Below, piece by piece: positions 28,301 through 37,300 of a DNA stretch of 64,000 bases (its first letter is position 1; each line of letters starts with the position of its first letter). The translations under genes and the position numbers were made by a program. Below the pieces are notes generated by a model. The model searched no databases. It saw nothing but the letters and a program-made list of their open reading frames with translations, and was not told the DNA's origin. The stretch comes from Acanthopleuribacter pedis (GTDB lineage Bacteria > Acidobacteriota > Holophagae > Acanthopleuribacterales > Acanthopleuribacteraceae), in the NCBI RefSeq assembly GCF_017377855.1, contig NZ_JAFREP010000011.1, forward strand, positions 62,001 through 126,000, written 5' to 3'.

Positions 28301-31300
28301 CGGGATGTTGCCCCAGCGCCTGTTCGATCTCGGCCGGCTCAATGCGGTAGCCGCGGATTTTCACCTGGCGGTCGATCCGTTCGAGGAAGTGCAGCAGGCC
28401 GTCGCGGTCACGCACGACGCGGTCGCCGCCGCGGTAACGGCGGCCCGCCTCGCCTGCCACGAAACGGGCGGCGGTTTGTTCGGCGTCGTTCCAGTAACCC
28501 AGGCCGACAGCGGCGCCGCCCAGCCACAATTCACCCGGCACCTCGCTGGGCAGGGGGACGCCGCGACGGTCGCAAACCTGGGCGGTCACCCCGGTGATGG
28601 CGCGACCAATCGCGGGCAGCGCGGGCCACGTCAGCGCGTCGCCTTCCAAGTCGAGGCTGGTCACCACGTGGGTTTCACTGGGTCCGTAGTGGTTGCTCAG
28701 GGTCAAGCCCGGCAAGTGCGCGTGAACGGCGCGACGAACCTTGTCGGGCAGGCGCAGTGCTTCGCCGGCGGTGATGATCTGTTTCAGCGCGGGCAAGTGT
28801 TGCCCGCGTTCGGCCAAGGCCGCGGTCAAGTGGTGGAAGGCGATCACCGGCAGGAAGCAACGGGTGACCCGGTGCGCGGCCAGCAAATCGATGAATGCGT
28901 GGCTGTCGGCGCGGGTCGCCGCGTCGACGACCACCAGGGTTCCGCCACCGGCCCAGGTGCTCAACATTTCCTGGAAGGAGACGTCGAAGTTGAACGCCGC
29001 GAAGAAGGCCGTTATCGAACCCGGCAGATCCCGCGCCGCGTGCCAGGCGATCAGGTTGTTCAACGCACCGTGGTTCATCAGCACGCCCTTGGGTTGACCG
29101 GTCGAACCGGAGGTGTAAATCAGGTAGGCCGCATCCTCGGCAGCGGGTTCAAGCGCGGTCAAGCGCTCGGCCGGTGCCTCAGGTGCTTCGTCCATCAGGA
29201 TTTGGTGCGGCGACAGATCACCGGTGCGCGCCAAGACGGCCTGTTCGGTGAGCACGGCAAGCGGTTGCGCCTGTTCCAACAAAGCCTGGCGACGTTGTGG
29301 CGGCAGATGGGTATCGAGCGGCACGTAAGCGGCCCCGCTTTTGAGCACCGCCAACACCGCCACCATCATGCGCGGGCCGCGCTCCAGCGCGACGGCGACC
29401 CGTTGGCCGGGTCGCGCACCCCGTTGCAGCAGCACTTGCGCCCAGCTTTCGGCCGCGCGGTTTAAGCCGGCGTAGTCCAGCCGTTGCGCCCCCGCGATGA
29501 CCGCCGTCTGCTCGCCCTTCGCCGCCACCTGGCTTTCGAACCAACGTTGGACCGGCTGGAAGTCGGCTTCAGGCGTTTGCGCCGTTTCCAATTCGGCGGG
29601 GTCGAACCAGGTGACCTCGCCGAGGTCGTCGGCTTGGGTAAGTGCTTGCAAAATCATTTGAAAGCGCGCCGCAACCCGTTCCATGAAAGGCGCGTCAAAA
29701 GCCTCGCGACGGTAGCTGAACTGGACACGCAGTTCCGCGTCCGGCTGCACGATCAGGGTCAGCGGATAGTGGGTGCGGTCGACATTGGTTTGGGTTTCAA
29801 AACGCAAGCCGTTGGGCAAAACCGTGTCCTGACCGGGGTAGTTTTCAAAGACCAGCAGGCTGTCGAACAGGGCCGCGTCGCCGGGTAATTCACTTTGCGC
29901 GTGGATGCGGGTCAAGGCGAGCTGTTCAAAGCGGCGGTCCGCGGCGCTGTGTTGCTGGACCTCGTTTAGCCATGCCGCCACCGACCCCGATTGGGGCGCG
30001 CTCAGGCGCAACGGCAAGCTGTTGATGAACAGGCCGAGCATGTCGTTGACACCTTCGACCTCGGGGGGACGACCGGCGGCGGTGATGCCGAACAGCACCG
30101 CGTCGCGGTCACACCAGCGGCCGAGCAGCAAGGCCCAGGCGGCTTGGAACAAGGTGTTGAGCGTGACCCCGGTTGCGGCGGCGAAGGTTTGCAGTTGTTG
30201 GGTTTCACCGCTGGTGAAGCGCAGTTCCCGCTCGCCGTAGGCCGCACCCTGGTGGCCGCCGCGGCGACGCGGCAGCGACGTGGTTTCGGTAAAGCCGGCC
30301 AAACGCTTGCGCCAGTAAGCCTCGGCCTCGGCCGTGTCCCTGCCCTGCAACCACGCAATGTAATCGCGGTAAGGTTTGACGGCGGCCCGTTGCGGGGCGC
30401 GACCCTGGCACAGCGCGGTGTAGCTTTCCAGGACCTCGTCGATCAGCAACGCGGAACACCAGCCGTCCATCAGCACGTGGTGGCGCGTCCACACCAAACT
30501 CCGTTCGTCCTCGCCGTGGCGGAACAGCGCGAGGCGCATCAGTGGGGCTTGCTGCCAATCGAAACCGCGCGCGCGATCTTCTTGCAGGTAGTCGGCGACC
30601 ACTTGGTTTTGGGCCGCGGCGTTTAAGTCGCGCAGGTCGGCGCGGTGCAGCGGGCAAGGTGCGTCGCGGAACACAACCTGCAGGGGCGCGGCGTCTTGCG
30701 GCCACACAAAACCGGTGCGCAGCACCGCGTGGCGTTGGATCGCCGCTTGCCAGGCCTGCTCAAAAACAGCCTCGTCCAAGGGGCCGTGCAGGCGGCAACT
30801 GAACTGGTTGAGGTAGGCGTCGTTGTCGGGATCGCTGACGGCGTGGAACAACAAACCGGCTTGCATCGGCGTGGTCGGGTAGAGATCGGCGACGCGACGC
30901 CACAAAGGCGCGGGCAACAAGCGGTCCAACGCGGTTTGGTCCAAATCAACCAAGGGGAAATCGCAGGGTTGACGGCCACCCAGATCCTCGCGTTGGGTGA
31001 GCGCGATCAGGTGCAGCAAGGCGTCGTGGGTGCTGTCCGCGAGGCGGCCCAGCGTTGCCGCGTCCCGTTGCAAGCGGTTGGCCGAGAAGTTGAGGTGAAG
31101 CACGTCGCCGTGGATGTCCGCGATCAGGTTGAGCTGGTGGCGGCGCGGGTTGTTTGGATCTTGATCGGCCGCCTCAAATCCGGTAACGGGTTCGGCAAGG
31201 TCGCCGTGGGCCGTGCCCGCGTCGACTTGGCCGAGGTAGTTGAAACTGACGCGGGGGGCGGGACCCTTCAAGGAACCGTCGCCAAAGGTTTTCAGCACGC

Positions 31301-34300
31301 CGAAGGTCGCCGGCGCGGGTAGCCCGCGCAAGGTTTCCTTAACCTGGTACACCCGTTGCACCGGGTCAGGGGTCGCGCTGGGGAAGGCGACGGGGTAACG
31401 CGCGGTAAACCACCCGAGGCAATCACTCACATCCACGTCCAAGCCGAAAACCTCGCGGCCGTGGCCTTCCATGTCCAGGTGGACCTGCTCGCCCGGCAGC
31501 CATTCCCGCAAGGCGGTGACCATGGCCGCGACCAACAGCTCTTGGATGTTGGTGTTGTACGCGGCGCCGCTTTGGTGCAGCAACTGCTGGGTTTGCGCGG
31601 CGGTCAGGCGGCGTTGTACCCGCGCGCTGTCGCCGATCCGGTTGCTTGTCGGCGGATTCGGGAAGGAGGGCGCTTCGGTGGGAAGCTGAGCGCGCCAGCG
31701 TGCCGCCGTGTCGCGCGCTTTTTCCGTGCCGACCCAGCGACGGGCGGCGGCGACCCAGCGTGCTTGCGGCGAAGCCGTCAGCGGGGGCAGCGGGGCGGTC
31801 GGGTTTTGCAGGGCCGCGACCAAATCATGCAGGAGCAAACGCCAGGAAACGCCGTCGATGACCAGGTGGTGGCAAACCAAGAGCAGGTGGTCGCCCGCGG
31901 CACCGCGTCGGAGGGCGACCCGCCAAAGCGGGCCTTGTTTGATGTTGAGGCTGCTTTGAACGGCGCGATCCCAATCTTTTAAGCTGATGTCGTCGCTGTG
32001 CTCGGAGAAAACACCGACGATCTCGTCGACGGGTAACGCGCGCGGTTTGAACGCGGCGCCCTCAAACCGCGTGCGCAAGGCCTCGTGGCGATGCAACAGC
32101 ACCTGGATCGCGTATGCGAGCGTGGCGGTTTCGAGCGGTTTCACCAGGCGTAGCAGCAGCGATTGGTTGTGGTGATGGACGTTGGCCGGCTTGCCGTCGA
32201 AGAACCACTGTTGGATCGGCGTGAGTGCCGCCGGCGCTGATGCGACGGGTGTCGCCGCGGCTTGGCTGTTCTTGCGTTTGGCGACGGCGGCCAGCGAGGC
32301 GATGGTCGGGTTGGCGAACAGGTCGCGCGGTTTGAACAGCACCCCTTCAGCGCGGGCCTTGGCGGTGACTTGCAGGTTGAGGATCGAGTCGCCGCCCAGC
32401 TCGAAGAAGTTGGCGTGAATGTCGAGCGCGTCCTTGCGGAACAGCGCGCACCAAATCGCGTGCAGGATGGTTTCCAGCGGGGTTTGCGGCGCGGTGATCG
32501 CGGTTTTTTCGGTGTTTCGCGCGCGCGGGTCGGGGAGTTGGCCGCGGTCGACCTTGCCGTTGAGGTTGAGCGGCAGCGTCGCCAGTTGCATCAGATCGGC
32601 GGGGACCAGGTAGTCGGGTAAGGCCGCTTTCATCTTTTCCAGGAGGCGGTCGGCGTCGGTCTGTTGCGCCGGTACCCAGTAACCGGCGAGGCGGTTACCC
32701 CGTTCATCGGACCAAACCTTCACCGCCGCGTCGAGGACCTCGTCCTGGGCACGCAGCCAGGCCGCGCATTCGCCGGGTTCGACGCGGTAGCCGCGGATTT
32801 TGACCTGGTCGTCGACGCGACCGAGGAACACCAGCGCGCCGTCCTCACGACGGACCACGCGGTCGCCGCTGCGGTAGAGGCGCGCGCCGGCGTTGAAGGG
32901 ATGGGCGACAAAAACGGCCCGGGTTTGGGCTTCATTGCGCCAATAACCGTCTGCCAAGCAGCGCCCGCCCAGGTAGAGTTCGCCGGGCACCCCGATTGGC
33001 AGGGGACGACCCGCGCTGTCCAGTACCCAGGCCTCGCAACCGCGCAGCGGCAGGCCGACCGGGACCACCCTATCCTCGCTGCCGCCGCGATGGGTGAGCA
33101 CGCCGACGGTGGCTTCGCTGGGTCCGTAATGGTTGACGATGCGCAGGTTGGGTGCCAAGGCGCGCAGCTTTTCAATGAGGGGCGCGGTCAGGGCTTCGCC
33201 GCCGGAAATCAAGGTGTGCCGCGGGAGCAGGCGTTGTGGCTGTTCCGCCGCGAGCAGGGCCTCCAGGTGGGAAGGCACGATTTTGAGGGCGTCCGTGGGG
33301 TGTTCGGCCAGGGTTGCCGCGAACAGGTTTGCATCGAAGGCCGCCTCAACCGGGAGCAGCCGCAAACAACGACCGGTCAGCAAGGCGCCGTAGAGGGCGG
33401 TGTGGCCCAGGTCGGCGGCGACCGTGGCCGGCGTGGTCAGCTCGGCGTCCGCGGGCAGGGCGAGGGCTTCATTGACGGCGAGGCTGTAGTTGGCGATGGC
33501 CGCGTGGCTGACGGCCACGCCCTTGGGTTTGCCGGTCGAACCCGAGGTGTAAATGATGTACGCCGTGTCGGTTGGGCTGGGGATGATGGGGTGTTCGCCG
33601 CCGTCCCCGGCGTCGTCCTCGACGTCGTCCTCGACGTCGGCCGGCAAGGCGTCAAAGGTCAGCCACGTCAGCGCTTCGGGCATCCAATCGGGATGGGGAC
33701 CACTGCCGATCACCAGCTTGGGTTCGGCGTCTTCCAGCATTAAACGACAGCGCGCGGCGGGTAGGCGGGGATCGAGTGGCACCACGGCCGCGCCGCAATC
33801 CATCACCGCGAGGAGGTTGATCACCATGTCGGCGGTGCGGTCCTGGTACAGGCCGACGCGGTCACCGGGCGACAGGCCGTCGCGACGGAGTTGGCGGGCG
33901 CGGTGGCGGACCAGGCGCGCGGCGGCGGCGTAGGTCCAGGTGCGCGTGCCTTCGACCAGCGCGCGGGCCGTGCCGCGGCGGGCCGCGTTGCCGTGGAACA
34001 AGGCGGGTACGGTGGCGGCCGGGCCGGGTTCGGGGCCGCGGCTCCAGCCTTGGATTTGGGTCCAGGCTGAATCGTCGAGGACGTGCAGGTCGGCCACCCG
34101 TGCGCGTGGGTTGGCGACAAAACGGCGGCACAGTGTTTGGAAGCTCGCCAACAGCGCGTCGATGTCGGCGGCGGTGAAACGCGAAGCTTGGTAATAGGCC
34201 TCGATGCCCAGGCTTTCGTCGGGTTCGAACATCAAGCTCAGCGGCAGGTTGTTGTGGCCCAGGTGGCGTTCTTCCAAGCGGAGTCCCAGTTGGTCGCTGA

Positions 34301-37300
34301 GACCTTGGGTTTCATCCTGGGCAGGCAGGTTTTTGAAGGAAACGATGCTTTCGAACAAGGGCGATTCGGCGGGTTGTTCCGCGCGTTGTATGATGGTGCT
34401 GAGGCGGGTGTGGACGAAGGTGTCCATCGCCAGGTTGTGTTGCTGGATCGCGGTCAGCCAGTCGCGCACGCTGAGCTCGTCGGGGATCTGCAGCCTCAGC
34501 GGAACGGTGTTGATGAACACGCCGAGGATGCGGTCGATGTCGTCGACGGGCAGGTTACGGCCGGCGTGGGTGATGCCGAAGACCACGTCGTCGCGGTCGT
34601 TGCGGCGCGCGAGGGTCAGCGCCCAGGCGGCTTGGACCAGGGTGTTAAGGGTGACCTTGGCGCTTTGGGCCAAGACGTTGAGGCGGTGGGTGGTGTCGCG
34701 GTCCAGGGCAACCCGCAGCACGGCGTCGGCGGCGTCTTTGCGTGGTTGTCCCGGCAGCAGCGCGCCGCCCGGGTAATCCGCCAGTTGTTCGCGCCAGAAG
34801 GTGGTTTCCGCCGTCGCCTCCCGCGCGCCGAGCCATTGCAGGTAGCAGGCGTAACGCGGGGCGTCGGCCGCGGTGGGTGTCTGCCCCGCTTTGAAAAGGG
34901 CGTAGATTTCCAACAGCTCTTGCAACAGTTGCGGGAGGCTCCAGCCGTCGAGAATCAGGTGGTGGTGGCTCCATACCAAACGGGTGTGGTTATCGCTTGA
35001 AGCGAAGGCGGCAAGGCGCCACAGCGGCGCTTGCTGGAAGGCGAAGCCGCGGCTTAGGTCGGCGGCGCAATAGGCCTTGAGGTGTTGCTCCGTTGCGTCG
35101 GGGCCCGTGTGGCTTTGGAACGGGTTGGCCACTTTGGCGAACACCACTTGGTGGGGGACGTCCAGGTTCTCCCACACGAAACCGGTGCGCAGGATGTCGT
35201 GGCGCTGGACCAGGTAATCACAGGCGCGGGCCATGGCCGCGTGGTCGAGGGCGACGGCGACATCCAGCACCACCTGGTTGAAGTAGGGACGCGCGCTTTC
35301 GTCGAGCAGGCAGTCCAGCAACATGCCGTGTTGGATGGGGGCGACCGGGTAAACGTCGACCACGTTCGGGTTGGCGCGCAGGGCGGCCAAGCGCTCCGCG
35401 GGCAGCTTGGCCAGACTGAACGGCGCCGGGCCGGCGGGTTTTTGCGCGGCCGGTTCGTTTTGGGCGCCCAAGGCTTGCGCGAGCAGGGCCGGGTTTGGGT
35501 TTTGGAACAGCAGTCGCGGGTTGAGCGGCAGGCCGAGACGCCGCGCGGCGGCGGTCATTTGCAGCGCTTTGATGGAATCGCCGCCCGCCGCGTAGAAATC
35601 GGCGTGGCGGTCCAAGCGATCGTTGCCCAGCAGCTCCCGCCACAGTTCCAGCAACTGTTTTTCCACCTGGCGGGTCGGTGTTTCCAACACGGCGCCGAGC
35701 TCGGCGATGGTCGGGTGCTGAAACACTTGGCGCGGGGCGACCTTCACGCCGCGGCGGCGCAGGGCGGCCACGGCTTGCAGGACCAGGATCGAATCGGCGC
35801 CCGCGCTGTAGAGGTTGGTGTCCATGCCCAGCTTGGGTTGCTGCAAAAGGTCACGCCACACCTCGGCCAGCAGGGCTTCGACGGCGTCGCGTGGTTCGGC
35901 CACACCGGTCGCGTCGTTTTCGACCTGATCCGGCTCGGGCAACGCACGTGTATCCAGCTTGCCGTTGACGGTGAGGGGCAACTGATTGAGGTGGATGAAA
36001 GCGGCGGGAATCATGTAGTCGGGCAGGTGTCGGGCCAGTTGGACGGCGGCCGTTTCTTTCGCTGCAACGTTGCCAATCAGGTAGGCGAGCAAGCGACCCT
36101 CGCGGGCGATGACAACGGCGTCGTCGACACCGTCCAGGGTTTTCAGACGGGCCGCGATTTCGGCGGGTTCAACCCGGAACCCGCGAATCTTAACCTGTTG
36201 GTCGATGCGACCCAAGAACTGGATTCCCCCTTCCGCTAACACCACGCCGCGGTCGCCGCTGTGGTACAGCCTGGCCCCGGCGATGCGGCTGAAGGGATTG
36301 GGCCGGAAACGTTCGGCGGTCAGGCGCGGGTTGCCGTGGTAGCCGTTGGCGAGCCCGTGGCCGGCAAGCATGATTTCACCGGGGAAACCGGGGGGTTGCA
36401 GCAGGCCGCGACGGTCAAGCACGGTGACCTCGCTGTTGGCCAGCGGTTCGCCGAGGATCGGCGCGGTGCGCCCGTCGAGGTCGGCGGTGAGCACGCCGAC
36501 GGTGGCCTCGGTGGGACCGTAGTGGTTGAGCACGCGCAAGCCCGGCACCAAAGCCAAGGCACGCTGAACCAAGCTTTGCTCGCAGGCTTCGCCGCCCAGG
36601 ATCAGCGTTTTGCGCGGGAGGACCCGTTGCGGTTGGTCCACGCTGAGCAGGCCGCGCAGGTGGGACGGGGTGATTTTGAGATGGTCAACCGGGTTCGCGG
36701 CCAGACTCGCGGCGAGGGCGTCGCCGTCGAAGCTGAAGGCGTGGGGCAGAAGGCGCAAGGTGCGGCCGTGGGCGAGGGCGACCATGATCGCGGTGTACCC
36801 CAGGTCGGCGGCGACCGTGGCCAGGGCGGCCAGGGATTCGCCCGGCGCACTCGCCAAACGGATTTGCAGCGCGTCCACGTAGCTGAGCAGCGCGCCGTGG
36901 CTGACGGCCACCCCCTTGGGCGTGCCGCTGGTGCCGGAGGTGTAAATCAGGTAAGCGGGTTGGGTGCGGCCCAGGGAAACCGGGGCCGGCGCGGGTGCCG
37001 TTTCGCCGGGTTGGTCCAGGTCGAGGGTGCGGCAGCCGGCGGGCGGTGTAAATGTGGCGTCGCCGCGGCCGAGCACCCAGCCGGCCGCGCTGTCGGCGAG
37101 GATAAAACGCAGGCGTTCGGCGGGATAGTCGGCGTCGAGCGGAACGAAGGACGCGCCGGCTTTGTGGATCGCCAAGACGGCGACGATCCATTGGGGTTCT
37201 CGTTCCAATACCAAGGCAACGTGACCGCCCGGCCGTACCCCGGCGGCAAACAGCCGGCCCGCGAGTTGTTCGGCGGCGGTGTCGAGTTCGCGATAGCTCA

